From contig JAAZHX010000109.1 in assembly GCA_012510495.1 (NCBI GenBank), forward strand, positions 62,001 to 126,000: a DNA stretch of 64,000 bases. The letters run 5' to 3'. The stretch comes from Smithella sp. (lineage in GTDB: Bacteria; Desulfobacterota; Syntrophia; Syntrophales; Smithellaceae). Positions within the stretch are counted from its first letter, which is position 1, and the number at the start of each line of letters is the position of its first letter. The position numbers and the translations under genes are program-made. The notes below the pieces were generated by a model, which worked only from the letters and a program-made list of their open reading frames with translations, was not told where the DNA came from and did not search any database. Below are positions 34,999 through 50,733 of this stretch, in pieces.

Positions 34999-34999
34999 A

Positions 35000-35194
35000 T
35001 TATCCTGCGGCCTCCTTTTCCTTCATCACGGTTTTGATGCGGGCAATATCCTTGCGGAGGCGGCCTAGGCCGGTGGTCGATTCCAACTGGCCCCCGGCAT
35101 GCCGAATCTTCAACCGAAACAGTTCTTCCGCCAATTCACTCTTTTTTATCTGAAGCTCGGCAATGCCGAGACCCCTGATTTCACTAATTTTCAT
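35000..35194 (-). CDS. rpmC: 50S ribosomal protein L29
   Basis: 64 residues forming two helices: [38 protein letters not shown], then [18 protein letters not shown]29 lies at the peptide exit tunnel. Its start is 11 nt inside the end of rplP, so the two are translationally coupled. Confidence 0.96.
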   Translation of the reverse strand: MKISEIRGLGIAELQIKKSELAEELFRLKIRHAGGQLESTTGLGRLRKDIARIKTVMKEKEAAG

Positions 35195-35606
35195 CAGATA
35201 TCTTCCTTGAACAAAACTTGGTCGAAATCGCCAGTTTATGCGCCGCCAGACGAAACGCTTCTCTGGCTACGTCCTTGGTTACGCCTTCCATCTCGTACAA
35301 CACGGAACCGGGCTTCACGACCGCCACCCACTCTTCCGGTGCGCCCTTTCCTTTGCCCATGCGGGTTTCAGCAGGCTTTTTCGTGACGGATTTGTGAGGG
35401 AATACGCGAATCCAGATCTTGCCGCCGCGTTTCACATAACGGGTCATCGCAACGCGGGCCGCTTCGATCTGGCGGGCCGAAACCCATCCGCATTCCGCCG
35501 CCTGTAATCCGTAGTCGCCAAAAACAATGGAGCCGCCCCGGATCGCTTTTCCGCCCATGCGGCCTTTCTGCAATTTTCTGTATTTTACCCGTTTTGGCAT
35601 TAACAT
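35184..35606 (-). CDS. rplP: 50S ribosomal protein L16
   Basis: 140 residues: [25 protein letters not shown] start, then [27 protein letters not shown], which carries the Arg region near the peptidyl-transferase centre. The C-terminus overlaps rpmC by 11 nt. Confidence 0.97.
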   Translation of the reverse strand: MLMPKRVKYRKLQKGRMGGKAIRGGSIVFGDYGLQAAECGWVSARQIEAARVAMTRYVKRGGKIWIRVFPHKSVTKKPAETRMGKGKGAPEEWVAVVKPGSVLYEMEGVTKDVAREAFRLAAHKLAISTKFCSRKISDEN

Positions 35607-35666
35607 AATCTACAACTCCCGTTCCTCCTGGACAGCTCCCCGTCGGGGAAAATCGCAAGGTTGCTG

Positions 35667-36314
35667 TCAGAACTGTCTTTCGTTCTTCTGGGGCAAAACT
35701 TCTCCGTGAAAAATTAAAACTTTGACGCCGACCAGCCCGTAGGCTGTATGCGCTTCGATGAAGCCGTAGTCAATGTCGGCCCGCAGGGTGTGCAGGGGAA
35801 CGCGGCCTTCGCGATACCATTCCGACCGGGCAATTTCAGCGCCTCCCAGCCTGCCGGAACAACTGATTTTGACGCCTTTGGCGCCGAACTTCAGCGCGTA
35901 ACCGACGCATTTTTTCATGGCGCGGCGGAAGGCAACCCGCCGCTCCAGCTGCATGGCGACATTCTCGGCCACCAGCTGCGCATCCGTTTCCGGCTTGCGG
36001 ACTTCCAGAATATTGATAATAATCTCCGCCTGCGAAAATTTCTCAATTTCCGCTTTCAGCTTTTCAATTTCCGATCCTTTCTTGCCGATAATCACTCCCG
36101 GGCGGGCGGCGTAAATATTCACCTTGGCTTTGTTGGCCGCGCGCTCAATCTCGATGTGGGAAACGCCGGCATGATAGAGCTTTTTCTTGAGGTGCTTCCG
36201 GATCTTCAAATCCTCAAGCAGCATGCCGCTGTAATTTTTTTCGGCAAACCATACGGACTGCCATTTTTTGATGTAGCCCAATCGTAATCCTACCGGGTTA
36301 ACCTTCTGACCCAA
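35667..36314 (-). CDS. rpsC: 30S ribosomal protein S3
   Basis: 215 residues. Start [23 protein letters not shown]; the KH domain is at about residues 60-95 ([21 protein letters not shown]); the C-domain has [32 protein letters not shown]3 is part of the mRNA entry channel. Confidence 0.97.
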   Translation of the reverse strand: MGQKVNPVGLRLGYIKKWQSVWFAEKNYSGMLLEDLKIRKHLKKKLYHAGVSHIEIERAANKAKVNIYAARPGVIIGKKGSEIEKLKAEIEKFSQAEIIINILEVRKPETDAQLVAENVAMQLERRVAFRRAMKKCVGYALKFGAKGVKISCSGRLGGAEIARSEWYREGRVPLHTLRADIDYGFIEAHTAYGLVGVKVLIFHGEVLPQKNERQF

Positions 36315-36326
36315 GATCGTTCCTCC

Positions 36327-36659
36327 TTACCTTTCTTCCACGACCACGGTGATGTGAGACGTTCTTTTTTTGATTGCCGCCGCTCTCCCCTGCGCCCGGG
36401 CCCGCCACCGCTTCAGCGACGGCCCCTGGTCCACGAAGATCTCCTTCACGTAAAGCGTGTTTTCGTCAATATTCGGATTCTGGGCCGCGTTGGCGATCGC
36501 CGATTGGAGCGTCTTGGCTACAATCCCCGCTGCATATTTTCGGGTATAAAGCAGGATATTGCGGGCTTCCTGAACTTTCTTGCCCCGGACCAAATCAACC
36601 ACCAGCCGAACTTTCTGCGGCGACATCCGGATATATTTTGCAATTGCTTTTGCTTCCAT
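36327..36659 (-). CDS. rplV: 50S ribosomal protein L22
   Basis: 110 residues: [32 protein letters not shown] and the loop region [28 protein letters not shown]. The extended hairpin reaches into the exit tunnel, where macrolide-resistance changes occur; none is apparent. Confidence 0.97.
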   Translation of the reverse strand: MEAKAIAKYIRMSPQKVRLVVDLVRGKKVQEARNILLYTRKYAAGIVAKTLQSAIANAAQNPNIDENTLYVKEIFVDQGPSLKRWRARAQGRAAAIKKRTSHITVVVEER

Positions 36660-36698
36660 ATTTCATCCACTCCCAACCTGTCCGCTTGCGCGAACTCC

Positions 36699-36980
36699 CT
36701 ACTTTTTCACCTTGGTTTTCCGGTCGCCGGAATGGGAATAAAACGTCCTCGTCGGCGCGAATTCGCCCATTTTATGGCCCACCATATTTTCCGTCACGTA
36801 AACCGGAATGAATTTTTTCCCGTTATGCACGGCAAACGTGTAACCGATCAGCTCGGGGGTAATGGTTGAACGCCGCGACCAAGTCTTGATCACATTCTTG
36901 CTGCTTTCGGCCTCCATTTTCCGGACTTTGGCCAGCAAACTTTCTTCAATATAAGGACCTTTTTTGATCGAACGTGCCAC
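36699..36980 (-). CDS. rpsS: 30S ribosomal protein S19
   Basis: 93 residues: [68 protein letters not shown] are the standard S19 sequence blocks (30S head, with S13). Three nt separate it from rplB. Confidence 0.97.
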   Translation of the reverse strand: MARSIKKGPYIEESLLAKVRKMEAESSKNVIKTWSRRSTITPELIGYTFAVHNGKKFIPVYVTENMVGHKMGEFAPTRTFYSHSGDRKTKVKK

Positions 36981-36983
36981 GTT

Positions 36984-37808
36984 TTATTTCCCTCTTCTTT
37001 TCACAATATATTTATCGGTTTTCTTGTTTTTCCGGGTTTTGTGTCCCTTGGTCGGCACGCCCCAGGGGGTGCAGGGATGACGGCCGCCGGAGGATTTGCC
37101 TTCGCCGCCGCCCATGGGATGATCCACGGGATTCATTACCACGCCGCGAACGTGAGGACGCCTCCCCAGCCATCGGGCACGGCCCGCCTTGCCGATGTTC
37201 ACGTTTTCATGTTCGTTGTTTCCCACCTGGCCGATGGTCGCCATGCATTCAATGAAGACCTTGCGGACTTCTCCGGACGGCAGCCGCACCTGGGCGTAAC
37301 TCCCTTCCTTGGCCATCAGCTGACCGTAAGCGCCCGCCGAGCGAATCAACTGTCCGCCGCGTCCAACCTTCAACTCTACATTGTGAATCAGCGAGCCCAG
37401 TGGAATGTGCCTCAGGGGAATGGCATTGCCCGGTTTGATATCCGCTTTCTCCCCGCTGACCAGAATCTCGCCGACGCGGATTTGCGCCGGGGCCACAATG
37501 TATCTTTTCTCACCGTCGCGATAATTCAAAAGAGCGATCCGGGCCGATCGGTTCGGGTCGTACTCAATGGCCGCCACTTTGGCCGGAATGTCCGCCTTGT
37601 TGCGGCAAAAATCGATCACCCGGTACTTCCGCTTGTGGCCGCCGCCGATGTGGCGCGCCGTAATGCGCCCGTAGTTGTTGCGTCCGCCCGTTCTCCTGAT
37701 CGGCTTCAAAAGACTTTTGACCGGCTCGGTGGAGGTGATCTCCGCAAAGTCAGAAACGCTCTGAAACCTTCTGCCCGGCGATGTCGGTTTGTATTTGATG
37801 ATTGCCAT
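36984..37808 (-). CDS. rplB: 50S ribosomal protein L2
   Basis: 274 residues. [21 protein letters not shown] start; the end has the conserved [18 protein letters not shown], including the His important for peptidyl-transferase assembly, then [19 protein letters not shown]. Normal S10-operon position. Confidence 0.98.
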   Translation of the reverse strand: MAIIKYKPTSPGRRFQSVSDFAEITSTEPVKSLLKPIRRTGGRNNYGRITARHIGGGHKRKYRVIDFCRNKADIPAKVAAIEYDPNRSARIALLNYRDGEKRYIVAPAQIRVGEILVSGEKADIKPGNAIPLRHIPLGSLIHNVELKVGRGGQLIRSAGAYGQLMAKEGSYAQVRLPSGEVRKVFIECMATIGQVGNNEHENVNIGKAGRARWLGRRPHVRGVVMNPVDHPMGGGEGKSSGGRHPCTPWGVPTKGHKTRKNKKTDKYIVKRRGK

Positions 37809-37829
37809 GTGCTCAGTCCTTCGCTCGTT

Positions 37830-38117
37830 CTATACGCCTTCGGCGACTTCGATGCGGCTGCCCTGGGCCAGCGTCACAATCGCTTTTTTCCAGGAACTTT
37901 TCCGTCCAACGATCCGGCCCAAGCGCTTCTTCTTGCCCAGAACATGAATCACGCGGACCTCCGCCACTTTGACCTTGAATAATTTTTCCACCGCGTGGCC
38001 GATTTCCACCTTGTTGGCCCGCCGATCGACTTCGAAGTGGTATTTATTTGACGTCTCACGATCCAGGTTGCTCTTTTCCGTGAGGAGTATTTTCCTGATC
38101 ACCTGATGCAGTTCCAT
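37830..38117 (-). CDS. rplW: 50S ribosomal protein L23
   Basis: 95 residues: HQVIRKILLTEKSNLDRETSNKYHFEVDRRANKVEIGHAVEKLFKVKVAEVRVI is a typical L23. It forms the docking site for trigger factor and SRP at the tunnel exit. Its start overlaps the rplD stop by one base. Confidence 0.96.
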   Translation of the reverse strand: MELHQVIRKILLTEKSNLDRETSNKYHFEVDRRANKVEIGHAVEKLFKVKVAEVRVIHVLGKKKRLGRIVGRKSSWKKAIVTLAQGSRIEVAEGV

Positions 38118-38740
38118 TATGCCAGCAATGCCCCCTCGATTTTTTTTATGGAGGGTTCAAGAAGAACCAGGTGCTCATAATTGAGCACATCATACACATT
38201 GATGCCTTCCGACCGAATCATTTTCACGCTTTTGATGTTTCGTGATGATTTCATCAAAACAACATTATCCTGATCAATCACAAAAAGCGCCTTTTTCAGG
38301 CCGAAGAGATCCACCACTTTCTGAAACGCCCTGGTGCTGATCGCTTCCATCGGAAAATCGCGCAGAATCGTCATCTTTTCTTCTTTCACTTTCATGCTCA
38401 GCGCCGAGATCAACGCTTTTTTGCGGACTTTTTTCGGGACGCTGTAAGCGTAATCGCGCGGCTGCGGACCAAAAACAATCCCGCCGCCCCTCCAGATCGG
38501 CGAGCGCGATGTTCCCGAGCGGGCGCGGCCGGTACCCTTTTGACGCCAGGGCTTCTTTCCGCCGCCCCTCACATCGCTTCTCCCCTTGGTGGCCGAAGTG
38601 CCCGAGCGCCGCGATGCCCGCTGCATCTTGACGACCTCATAGATCGTTGCTTCATTGATGTCCGCGCCGAAAACCGCGTCATTCAATTCGACCTCGGCAA
38701 CCTTCTTTTTTTCAATATCAAAAACATCTGCGAGTGCCAT
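38117..38740 (-). CDS. rplD: 50S ribosomal protein L4
   Basis: 207 residues. The extended loop is seen as RGGGKKPWRQKGTGRARSG and SPIWRGGGIVFGPQPRDY, typical of L4 lining the exit tunnel. In E. coli L4 represses the S10 operon; no corresponding leader was recognised upstream of rpsJ here. Confidence 0.97.
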   Translation of the reverse strand: MALADVFDIEKKKVAEVELNDAVFGADINEATIYEVVKMQRASRRSGTSATKGRSDVRGGGKKPWRQKGTGRARSGTSRSPIWRGGGIVFGPQPRDYAYSVPKKVRKKALISALSMKVKEEKMTILRDFPMEAISTRAFQKVVDLFGLKKALFVIDQDNVVLMKSSRNIKSVKMIRSEGINVYDVLNYEHLVLLEPSIKKIEGALLA

Positions 38741-38758
38741 GTTTACAACTCCACTGTC

Positions 38759-39391
38759 TTACGCGCTTTTTTTCCTAGCCTGCGAAATGAACACATAGCC
38801 GTTTTTCCCGCCGGGGACCGAACCTTTCAGCAACAACAAATTGCGATCGGAGCGCACCTGCCAGACCTGAAGGTTTTGAACAGTTTTCCGGACGTTTCCC
38901 ATCTGACCGCCCATCTTGGTTCCCTTGAAGACCCGGGACGGATCCGCGCTGGCGCCAATGGAACCGGGGGCCCGATGACACATGGAACCGTGCGTCGCCC
39001 GACCGCCGCCGAACCCGTGCCTTTTCATAACCCCCTGAAATCCTTTTCCTTTTGAGGTTCCCACGACATCAACAAAACCGCCTGTCTGGAAGATGTCGGC
39101 TGAAATTTCCTGCCCGACTTCGTACTCGCCGGCCGCAGCCCGAACTTCCTTAAGAACACGGAAGTACCCTTTATTGGCCTTGTCCAAATGGCCCTGCAGC
39201 GGCTTCGTGACATTCTTCTTTTTCATCCGGCCGTAAGCGATTTGCACCGCGTCGTAACCGTCCTTTTCCCTGGTTTTCACCTGAACGACCACCGAGGGTT
39301 CGACCTCAATCGCCGTCACGCCGACCGCGGTACCGTCTTCGGCAAAAACCTGCGTTATCCCCAATTTTTTTCCAAGAATTCCCTTGTTCAT
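38759..39391 (-). CDS. rplC: 50S ribosomal protein L3
   Basis: 210 residues from the ATG at 39391, which gives the family start MNKGILGKKLGITQVFAEDG; the track ORF extends 20 codons further upstream. An ATG two codons earlier is also possible. The signature GKGFQGVMKRHGFGGGRATHGS and TKMGGQMGNVRKTVQNLQV are clear. Confidence 0.96.
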   Translation of the reverse strand: MNKGILGKKLGITQVFAEDGTAVGVTAIEVEPSVVVQVKTREKDGYDAVQIAYGRMKKKNVTKPLQGHLDKANKGYFRVLKEVRAAAGEYEVGQEISADIFQTGGFVDVVGTSKGKGFQGVMKRHGFGGGRATHGSMCHRAPGSIGASADPSRVFKGTKMGGQMGNVRKTVQNLQVWQVRSDRNLLLLKGSVPGGKNGYVFISQARKKSA

Positions 39392-39487
39392 CACCATCCA
39401 ACTTTTCAATGAAATAAAGCCGCGAACTTCAACGTTGTGGAAAAACGACAATTTCCAGGGCCATTTTCCACCGTCTTTATTTTCCGC

Positions 39488-39796
39488 CTACGCTTTGATC
39501 TCGACATCCACTCCCGCCGATAGATCCAGCTTCATCAGCGCGTCCACAGTGGCTTGCGTCGGCTCGACAATATCAATCAATCTTTTATGTGTGCGAATTT
39601 CGAACTGCTCCCGGGATTTTTTGTCCACGTGCGGCGAACGATTGACACAGTATTTATTGATTTCCGTAGGAAGAGGAATGGGACCGGCGACGCGTGCGCC
39701 GGTCCTCTTTGCAGTTTCTACAATTTCTTCGACAGAACGGTCCAGCAGTTTGTAGTCGTAAGCTTTGAGGCGAATTCTTATCTTCTGTTCTTTCAT
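39488..39796 (-). CDS. rpsJ: 30S ribosomal protein S10 (NusE)
   Basis: 102 residues: [40 protein letters not shown] is the S10 signature. Besides its ribosomal role it joins NusB in antitermination. It follows tuf by 21 nt, so the str and S10 operons are joined. Confidence 0.97.
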   Translation of the reverse strand: MKEQKIRIRLKAYDYKLLDRSVEEIVETAKRTGARVAGPIPLPTEINKYCVNRSPHVDKKSREQFEIRTHKRLIDIVEPTQATVDALMKLDLSAGVDVEIKA

Positions 39797-39817
39797 GGAT
39801 CGGTTAACCTGCCATTT

Positions 39818-41011
39818 CTACGCAAGGACCTTGCTTACGACGCCCGCGCCTACGGTTCTGCCGCCTTCGCGGATCGCGAATCTCAGCTGCTCTTCCATGG
39901 CAATGGGCATAATCAGTTCGATCGTCATTTTCACGTTGTCGCCGGGCATGACCATCTCCACGCCTTCGGGCAGCGTCGCAACGCCTGTCACGTCGGTTGT
40001 CCGGAAATAAAACTGCGGACGATATCCGGAAAAGAACGGCGTATGCCGGCCGCCTTCTTCTTTGGTCAGTACGTAAACCGCTGCTTCAAATTTGGTGTGG
40101 GGCGTAATCGAAGCGGGTTTAGCCACGACCTGTCCTCTTTCCACTTCTTCACGCTTGATGCCGCGAAGCAACAAACCGATATCATCGCCCGCCCGGCCTT
40201 CGTCCAGGGTTTTACGGAACATTTCCACGCCCGTCACAACGGTTTTGACCGTGGGACGAATGCCGATGATTTCCACTTCTTCGCCCACCTTCACAATTCC
40301 GCGGTCCACGCGACCTGTCACAACGGTTCCACGTCCGGAAATGGTGAAAACGTCGCCGACCGGCATCAGGAAAGGCTTGTCGGTGTCGCGCTTCGGCTCG
40401 GGAATGTAAGCATCCACCGCACTCATCAGCTCTTCGATGCACTTCACGTTGGGGGAATTGACATCTTCCGCTTCCAGCGCATGCAATGCCGACCCGCGGA
40501 TGATGGGAATCGTGTCTCCCGGAAATTCGTACTGGGTCAGGAGCTCCCTCAGTTCGAGCTCGACAAGGTCCAACAGCTCGGGATCGTCAACCAGATCCAC
40601 TTTGTTGAGGAAAACAACGATGTAGGGAACCTGTACCTGCCGGGCAAGGAGGATGTGCTCGCGGGTCTGCGGCATCGGGCCGTCGGAAGCGGCTACCACC
40701 AGAATTGTTCCGTCCATATGGGCGGCGCCGGAAATCATGTTTTTGATATAGTCGGCGTGGCCGGGGCAATCCACGTGAGCGTAATGTCTTTTATCCGTTT
40801 CATACTCCACGTGGGAAATGTTGATGGTTACGCCGCGTTCTTTCTCTTCCGGCGCATTGTCAATCGAATCAAACGCCCGAAATTCCGCGAAGCCTTTTTT
40901 TGCCAGATATTTGGTAATGGCGGCGGTTAATGTCGTCTTACCGTGATCCACGTGACCGATGGTCCCTATATTTAAATGCGGCTTTGTCCTTTCAAATTTT
41001 TTCTTTGCCAT
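39818..41011 (-). CDS. tuf: Elongation factor Tu
   Basis: 397 residues. G1 GHVDHGKTT, effector region [15 protein letters not shown]3 DCPGHADY, G4 NKVD, then domains 2 and 3 ([23 protein letters not shown]). It delivers aminoacyl-tRNA to the ribosome. It directly follows rpsG; fusA is not between them. This is the only tuf copy in the window. Confidence 0.98.
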   Translation of the reverse strand: MAKKKFERTKPHLNIGTIGHVDHGKTTLTAAITKYLAKKGFAEFRAFDSIDNAPEEKERGVTINISHVEYETDKRHYAHVDCPGHADYIKNMISGAAHMDGTILVVAASDGPMPQTREHILLARQVQVPYIVVFLNKVDLVDDPELLDLVELELRELLTQYEFPGDTIPIIRGSALHALEAEDVNSPNVKCIEELMSAVDAYIPEPKRDTDKPFLMPVGDVFTISGRGTVVTGRVDRGIVKVGEEVEIIGIRPTVKTVVTGVEMFRKTLDEGRAGDDIGLLLRGIKREEVERGQVVAKPASITPHTKFEAAVYVLTKEEGGRHTPFFSGYRPQFYFRTTDVTGVATLPEGVEMVMPGDNVKMTIELIMPIAMEEQLRFAIREGGRTVGAGVVSKVLA

Positions 41012-41068
41012 CTCACCTTTCCTCCTTAACTTTGAATGGTTGGTTTCCTTGTCGTTTTATGGATTGCT

Positions 41069-41539
41069 TTAAAATTTATAATGCGCAAATGCCTTGTTGG
41101 CCTCCGCCATTTTATGCACCGCTTCTCTCTTCTTGATGGCGCCCCCCCGATTGTTGGCCGCGTCGATCAGTTCCGCCGCCAGCTTCTCCCGCATGGTTTT
41201 CTCAGTGCGCCCCTGCGCATTGGAGATCAGCCAGCGGATCGCCAGCGCCGTTCGCCGGGCGGGAACGACTTCCGTCGGCACCTGATAGGTGGATCCGCCA
41301 ACCCGCCGCGATTTGACTTCAATCACCGGCTTGACGTTGTTAACGGCCTTTTCGAAAAACTCTACGGGCTGTTCCTTGACGCGCTTTTCAATAATGTCAA
41401 AAGCACCGTACAGGATACTTTCCGCAACGCTTTTCTTCCCTCGTTTGAGCAAAGAATTCACAAACTTGGCGACTAGTTTGTTGTTATATTTGGGGTCCGG
41501 TAAAATCTCCCTTTTTTCAATTTCTCTTCTTCGTGGCAT
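41069..41539 (-). CDS. rpsG: 30S ribosomal protein S7
   Basis: 156 residues: [36 protein letters not shown] start and [25 protein letters not shown] core are diagnostic. S7 organises the 30S head. Only 57 nt separate it from tuf. Confidence 0.97.
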   Translation of the reverse strand: MPRRREIEKREILPDPKYNNKLVAKFVNSLLKRGKKSVAESILYGAFDIIEKRVKEQPVEFFEKAVNNVKPVIEVKSRRVGGSTYQVPTEVVPARRTALAIRWLISNAQGRTEKTMREKLAAELIDAANNRGGAIKKREAVHKMAEANKAFAHYKF

Positions 41540-41557
41540 GTTTTTTCGGTCCTTTGT

Positions 41558-41929
41558 CTAACTGGGCTTTTTTGCACCGTATTTTGATCGACTTTGCTTG
41601 CGGTCGGCAACGCCGACGGCGTCCAGCGTGCCGCGAACGATATGATAGCGGACGCCAGGCAAATCCTTGACTCGGCCGCCTCGAACCAGCACCACCGAAT
41701 GCTCCTGCAGGTTGTGGCCGATACCGGGAATATAGGAGGAAACCTCGTAACCGCTCGTCAGGCGAACCCTGGCCACCTTGCGCAAAGCGGAATTCGGCTT
41801 CTTGGGCGTCGTCGTATAGACCCTCACGCAGACCCCACGGCGCTGCGGTGATCCGGCCAGAGCCGGGGAGTTTGTTTTTCTCTTGATCTGGGTTCTGCCT
41901 TTGCGAACCAGTTGACTAATTGTCGGCAT
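41558..41929 (-). CDS. rpsL: 30S ribosomal protein S12
   Basis: 123 residues: [12 protein letters not shown] start, [19 protein letters not shown] and [18 protein letters not shown]. The lysines in PKKPNSA and VKDLPG that confer streptomycin resistance when changed are wild type. First gene of the str-operon part, with a candidate promoter upstream. Confidence 0.97.
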   Translation of the reverse strand: MPTISQLVRKGRTQIKRKTNSPALAGSPQRRGVCVRVYTTTPKKPNSALRKVARVRLTSGYEVSSYIPGIGHNLQEHSVVLVRGGRVKDLPGVRYHIVRGTLDAVGVADRKQSRSKYGAKKPS

Positions 41930-41980
41930 TTTTCCTCCCGAACGTTTTTCTGCATTTTACGGGCAGCAGCAAATCCGTGG

Positions 41981-42009
41981 TAGCTATCAATTCAGACTGC
42001 TTCTGTCAA
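41981..42009 (-). promoter_or_regulatory. Candidate promoter upstream of rpsL
   Basis: On the minus strand a perfect TTGACA (42009-42004) is followed after 17 bp by TAGCTA (41986-41981), a poor -10. It lies in the 105-nt gap between rpoC and rpsL. The wider context CTTGACA matches the other two predicted promoters on this strand. Confidence 0.45.
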
Positions 42010-42034
42010 GCAATTTCTTGCCTTTTCTGCTCGT

Positions 42035-46129
<4,095 letters not shown>

Positions 46130-46164
46130 AGATTTTCTCCTGTTTTTAAAACAAAATTGCGGGG

Positions 46165-49100
46165 TTACTCTTCCTCGATCAATTCCACATCCAGCCCGAG
46201 GCTCTGGAGTTCCTTCACCAGAACATTGAAGGATTCCGGCAGACCCGGCTCGAAGGTATGCTCCCCTTTGACGATGGATTCGTAAATCCGTGTGCGTCCG
46301 GCGACATCGTCGGACTTGACCGTCAAAAACTCCTGCAGGGTATAGGAAGCGCCGTAGGCTTCCATGGCCCACACTTCCATTTCTCCCAGCCGCTGGCCGC
46401 CGAACTGGGCTTTGCCGCCCAGCGGCTGCTGAGTCACCAGCGAATAGGGCCCGATCGAACGGGCATGAATTTTATTGTCCACCAGGTGATGCAGCTTCAT
46501 CATGTAGATCATGCCGACGGTGACTTCCTGATCAAAGGGCTCGCCGGTCCGGCCGTCGAACAGGACTGCCTGTCCGCTTTCCGGCAGACCCGCCGTCTCC
46601 AGCAATTTACGGATTTGCGGTTCGGGGCAGCCGTCGAAAACGGGACTGGCCACCAGCATGCCTTTCTTCAGGCAGCCGACAAACCGCTTGATGTCTCCGG
46701 CGGACGCCTTTTCCAAAAATTCGTCAAACTCCGCGGAGGAGTAAGTTTTCTTCAATTCACTTTTCATTTGCTGAAGATTGTTGTTCTTTTCCAGCAATTC
46801 ATTCAGACCTTCGCCGATGGATTTTGCCGCCCAGCCCAAATGGGTTTCGAGAATCTGGCCGACGTTCATGCGGGAAGGAACACCCAGCGGGTTGAGGATA
46901 ATATCGACGGTGGAGCCGTCTGAAAAATAGGGCATGTCTTCTTCCGGGAGAATCCTGGACAAAACACCCTTGTTGCCGTGGCGACCCGCCATTTTGTCGC
47001 CCACGGATAATTTCCGCTTGATGGCGACATAGACTTTCACCATTTTAATGACGCCGGGCGGCAGCTCATCGCTGGCCTGGACCTTCTCCAGCTTTTCCTC
47101 GAAGCGGGCTTTCACAAAATCGATTTTTCTTTCCATCACGGAAAGCAGTCCCGCCAGCTTTTCTTCCGAGCCGTCACGCTCCGAAAGCGTTACGTCCTTC
47201 CAGTACATGAAGGGGATTTCCTGCCATATCTCGCGGGTGATTTTTTCGCCTTTTTTGAGGAGGGTTTTCTTTTTTACGTCAACAACCTTGCCCGCGGCTG
47301 TTTTGCCGACCACCAGCTTGGCGATGTCCTTCTTGATGGACTCCGCCAGAATCCGGATTTCATCGTCGTGGTCCTTCGTCAGCTTTTCAATCGCCTCTTC
47401 CTCGATCGCCTGCGACCGCAGATCCTTGTCGGCGCCTTTGCGCGTGAAAATCTTGGCGTCGATGACCGTTCCTTCCACGCCGGGCGGAACCCGCAAAGAG
47501 GTGTCCCGCACATCGCTTGCTTTTTCTCCGAAAATCGCCCGCAACAGTTTTTCTTCCGCGGACAGCTGTGTTTCGCCCTTGGGCGTAATCTTGCCGACCA
47601 GGATGTCCCCGGGCTTCACGGACACACCCGGGCGAATAATGCCGCTTTCGTCGAGATTGCGCAGCGCTTCCTCGCCGACGTTGGGAATGTCACGGGTGAT
47701 TTCTTCCTTGCCCAGTTTGGTGTCGCGGGCCATGGTTTCAAATTCTTCGATATGAATGGAAGTGTAGATGTCTTCCTTGACGATCCGCTCGCTGACCAGA
47801 ATCGAGTCTTCATAGTTGTAGCCGCCCCAGGACATGAAGGCCACCATCACGTTGCGGCCCAGCGCCAGCTCTCCGGTGTCCGTAGCGGGACCGTCGGCCA
47901 GAATATCTCTCTTCCGGACGCGGTCGCCTGTGGAAATAATGGGCTTTTGATTAAAGCAGGTGTCCTGATTGGAGCGTTGATACTTGGACAGGGTATAAAT
48001 ATCGACGCCGGTATCGATGCCGTCTTCTTCGGGCTTATCCGCGCGAATCACAATGCGCGAAGCATCCACGCTTTCGACGACGCCGGAACGTTTGGCGACC
48101 ATGACGGCGCCGGAATCACGGGCGACCACCGCTTCCATGCCCGTGCCGACCAACGGCACTTCGGGGCACATGAGCGGCACGGCCTGACGCTGCATGTTGG
48201 AGCCCATGAGCGCGCGGTTGGCGTCGTCATGCTCCAAAAACGGGATCAGGGCCGCCGCCACGGAAACCAGCTGATCGGGGGCCACATCCATCATCCGGAT
48301 GTCCTCGGGCATGGCCGAAACAAAGTCGCCGCCTTTGCGGACCGAAATCAGTTCTTCCTCAAACTTCCCCTTTTTATTGAGCGGCCGGTCCGCCGGGGCA
48401 ATGAGCTGGTTTTCCTCTTCGATGGCCGTCATGTATTTTACATCATTCAGCACTTTGCCGTTTTCAACCAGACGGTAAGGGCTTTCTATGAAGCCGAATT
48501 CGTTCACCCGCGCGTAAGTGCTGAGGGATACGATCAAGCCGATATTCGGGCCTTCCGGTGTCTCGATCGGACAGATGCGGCCGTAATGCGTCGAATGAAC
48601 GTCGCGGACCTCAAAGCCTGCGCGCTCCCGTGTGAGACCGCCGGGCCCCAGCGCCGACAGTCGGCGTTTGTGCGTGATTTCCGAAAGCGGATTGGTTTGA
48701 TCCATGAACTGGGAAAGCTGACTGGATCCGAAAAATTCATTCACCACGGCCGATACCGGCTTGGCGTTGATCAGATCGTGCGGCATCATGGTTTCGATGT
48801 CCTGAAGGCTCATCTTTTCCTTGATCGCCCGTTCCATGCGCACCAGGCCGATGCGGTACTGATTTTCGATCAGTTCGCCCACGGAGCGCACGCGGCGGTT
48901 TCCCAGATGATCGATGTCGTCCACGCTGCACTTGTCCACACCGTTTTTCAAATCGATCAGATATTTGACGGACGCCAGAATGTCTTCATTGCGCAGGACC
49001 GTCAAATCCGTCGGCACATTCAGTCCAAGTTTGTAGTTCATCTTGGCCCGGCCGACATCCGACAAATCATAGGTTTCCAGTTCAAAAAAGAGGCTGTTGA

Positions 49101-50280
49101 AAAACTTCGCCGCGGTCTCCGGAGTGGGCGGATTGCTGGGCCGGAGCCGGCGGTAGATTTCCATAATCGCGTCTTCCGCGGTGTCAATGCGGTCCATGAG
49201 CAGCGTATCGCGAATGGAGGCGTTGTCCATGTCTTCATCGATATGGATGAAGTTCAACTCTCTGACCCCCTTCTCCTGGGCGATTTCGAGGCCGTTCAGG
49301 GGAAGCTCTTCGTTGCAGCGGAAAAGAATTTCGTCCGTCGCGGGATCCCGGACATCCGAGGAAAGAATTTTCCCGGTCAAATCCGCTTCCTTGATCGCCA
49401 CTCGCTTGATCCCGGCGTCCATGATCTTCTTGAGCAGGAGTTTGGTGAGTTTGCGCCCTTTCTTGACGATAACTTCATCGCTTTTCGGATTTTTGATATC
49501 TTCAGGCGCCTTCTGCCCGGTCAGGGATTCATCAACCCCGAAGTAAATCTTTTCCCCTTCGAGGGTAATTTTTTCAATGTGGTAAAAATAGTTCAGAAGA
49601 AATTCCGTCGAATTGCCCATGGCTTTGAGCAGAATCGTGACGGGCATTTTGCGGCGGCGGTCGATGCGGACATAGAGGAGGTCCTTGGAATCAAATTCCA
49701 AATCCAGCCAGGAGCCGCGAATGGGAATGACGCGCGCCGAATAAATCAGTTTGCCGGAAGCGACTGTTTTCCCTTTGTCGTGATCAAAAAAGATCCCGGG
49801 CGACCGATGCAGCTGGCTGACAATCACGCGCTCCGATCCGTTGACGATAAACGTGCCGTTTTCCGTCATCAGCGGAATTTCACCGAAGTAAATTTCCTGT
49901 TCTTTGATATCGCGGATCGGCTTGGTCTCTGGCGTTTCACGATTGATCCGGCCGTCGGGGAGCCGGTCGGTGTCAAACACCATCAGACGGACCACGATTT
50001 TCAAAGGAGCGGCATAGGTCATGCCCTTTTGAATGCACTCCTTCATGTCGTACCGGACATCGCCGATCTTGTAGCTGACAAATTCCAGGGAGCATTTTCC
50101 GCTGAAGTCCGAAATGGGAAAAACGCTCTTAAAAGCCCCCTGCAGGCCGACATTGCGCCGTTTGGCCAGGGGCACGTCGGCCTGCAGGAACTTTTCGTAG
50201 GACTGTGTCTGAATCTCGATCAGATTGGGAATGTCCAATACTTTTTTAACGCGACCAAAACTTTTTCTAAAGTCACCCAT
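46165..50280 (-). CDS. rpoB: DNA-directed RNA polymerase subunit beta
   Basis: 1371 residues. The rifampicin pocket reads [19 protein letters not shown] and [19 protein letters not shown]: the residues most often changed in resistance are wild type, with Thr in place of one Asn after DQ. Catalytic-region motifs [12 protein letters not shown] and the C-terminal [18 protein letters not shown] are present. Start [24 protein letters not shown] is normal for the group. Confidence 0.98.
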   Translation of the reverse strand: MGDFRKSFGRVKKVLDIPNLIEIQTQSYEKFLQADVPLAKRRNVGLQGAFKSVFPISDFSGKCSLEFVSYKIGDVRYDMKECIQKGMTYAAPLKIVVRLMVFDTDRLPDGRINRETPETKPIRDIKEQEIYFGEIPLMTENGTFIVNGSERVIVSQLHRSPGIFFDHDKGKTVASGKLIYSARVIPIRGSWLDLEFDSKDLLYVRIDRRRKMPVTILLKAMGNSTEFLLNYFYHIEKITLEGEKIYFGVDESLTGQKAPEDIKNPKSDEVIVKKGRKLTKLLLKKIMDAGIKRVAIKEADLTGKILSSDVRDPATDEILFRCNEELPLNGLEIAQEKGVRELNFIHIDEDMDNASIRDTLLMDRIDTAEDAIMEIYRRLRPSNPPTPETAAKFFNSLFFELETYDLSDVGRAKMNYKLGLNVPTDLTVLRNEDILASVKYLIDLKNGVDKCSVDDIDHLGNRRVRSVGELIENQYRIGLVRMERAIKEKMSLQDIETMMPHDLINAKPVSAVVNEFFGSSQLSQFMDQTNPLSEITHKRRLSALGPGGLTRERAGFEVRDVHSTHYGRICPIETPEGPNIGLIVSLSTYARVNEFGFIESPYRLVENGKVLNDVKYMTAIEEENQLIAPADRPLNKKGKFEEELISVRKGGDFVSAMPEDIRMMDVAPDQLVSVAAALIPFLEHDDANRALMGSNMQRQAVPLMCPEVPLVGTGMEAVVARDSGAVMVAKRSGVVESVDASRIVIRADKPEEDGIDTGVDIYTLSKYQRSNQDTCFNQKPIISTGDRVRKRDILADGPATDTGELALGRNVMVAFMSWGGYNYEDSILVSERIVKEDIYTSIHIEEFETMARDTKLGKEEITRDIPNVGEEALRNLDESGIIRPGVSVKPGDILVGKITPKGETQLSAEEKLLRAIFGEKASDVRDTSLRVPPGVEGTVIDAKIFTRKGADKDLRSQAIEEEAIEKLTKDHDDEIRILAESIKKDIAKLVVGKTAAGKVVDVKKKTLLKKGEKITREIWQEIPFMYWKDVTLSERDGSEEKLAGLLSVMERKIDFVKARFEEKLEKVQASDELPPGVIKMVKVYVAIKRKLSVGDKMAGRHGNKGVLSRILPEEDMPYFSDGSTVDIILNPLGVPSRMNVGQILETHLGWAAKSIGEGLNELLEKNNNLQQMKSELKKTYSSAEFDEFLEKASAGDIKRFVGCLKKGMLVASPVFDGCPEPQIRKLLETAGLPESGQAVLFDGRTGEPFDQEVTVGMIYMMKLHHLVDNKIHARSIGPYSLVTQQPLGGKAQFGGQRLGEMEVWAMEAYGASYTLQEFLTVKSDDVAGRTRIYESIVKGEHTFEPGLPESFNVLVKELQSLGLDVELIEEE

Positions 50281-50316
50281 GGTATCCCTGAATTCAATGG
50301 TGGAGTAAAAATTCTC

Positions 50317-50709
50317 TTATTTAATTTCAACAGTTCCGCCGACTTCCTCAACCTTCTTCTTGATTTCAGCGGCTTCCTCTTTGGAGACGGCTTCTTTAAT
50401 CGGTTTGGGCGCACCTTCCACCAGATCCTTGGCTTCTTTCAGGCCCAAACCGGTGATCGCGCGAACGACTTTGATGACCTGAATCTTTTCCGCTCCGAAT
50501 CCTGTCAGAATGGCGTTGAACTCCGTCTGTTCCTCCTCTGCGGGAGCCGCTCCGGCCGCCGCTCCGGGCATCGCCACGGCGGCCGCCATCGGGGCAGCGG
50601 CAGACACGCCGAATTTTTCTTCCAGTTCCTTCACCAGAGCGGAAAGCTCCAGCACGGTCATGTTTTCAATAAATTTAACGACATCTTCTTTCGTGATTTG
50701 ATCAGCCAT
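50317..50709 (-). CDS. rplL: 50S ribosomal protein L7/L12
   Basis: 130 residues: N-terminal dimer domain ([29 protein letters not shown]), an Ala-rich hinge ([19 protein letters not shown]) and the C-domain [31 protein letters not shown]. Multi-copy stalk protein that recruits translation GTPases. It lies 24 nt after rplJ. Confidence 0.98.
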   Translation of the reverse strand: MADQITKEDVVKFIENMTVLELSALVKELEEKFGVSAAAPMAAAVAMPGAAAGAAPAEEEQTEFNAILTGFGAEKIQVIKVVRAITGLGLKEAKDLVEGAPKPIKEAVSKEEAAEIKKKVEEVGGTVEIK

Positions 50710-50733
50710 TTTTCATTCCTCTTTCGTATGGTT

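Noticed and set aside
46130-46372. N-terminal 81-residue extension of rpoC in the ORF track
   Set aside because: It lies within rpoB in another frame; the GTG at 46129 with AGGAG gives the family N-terminus.
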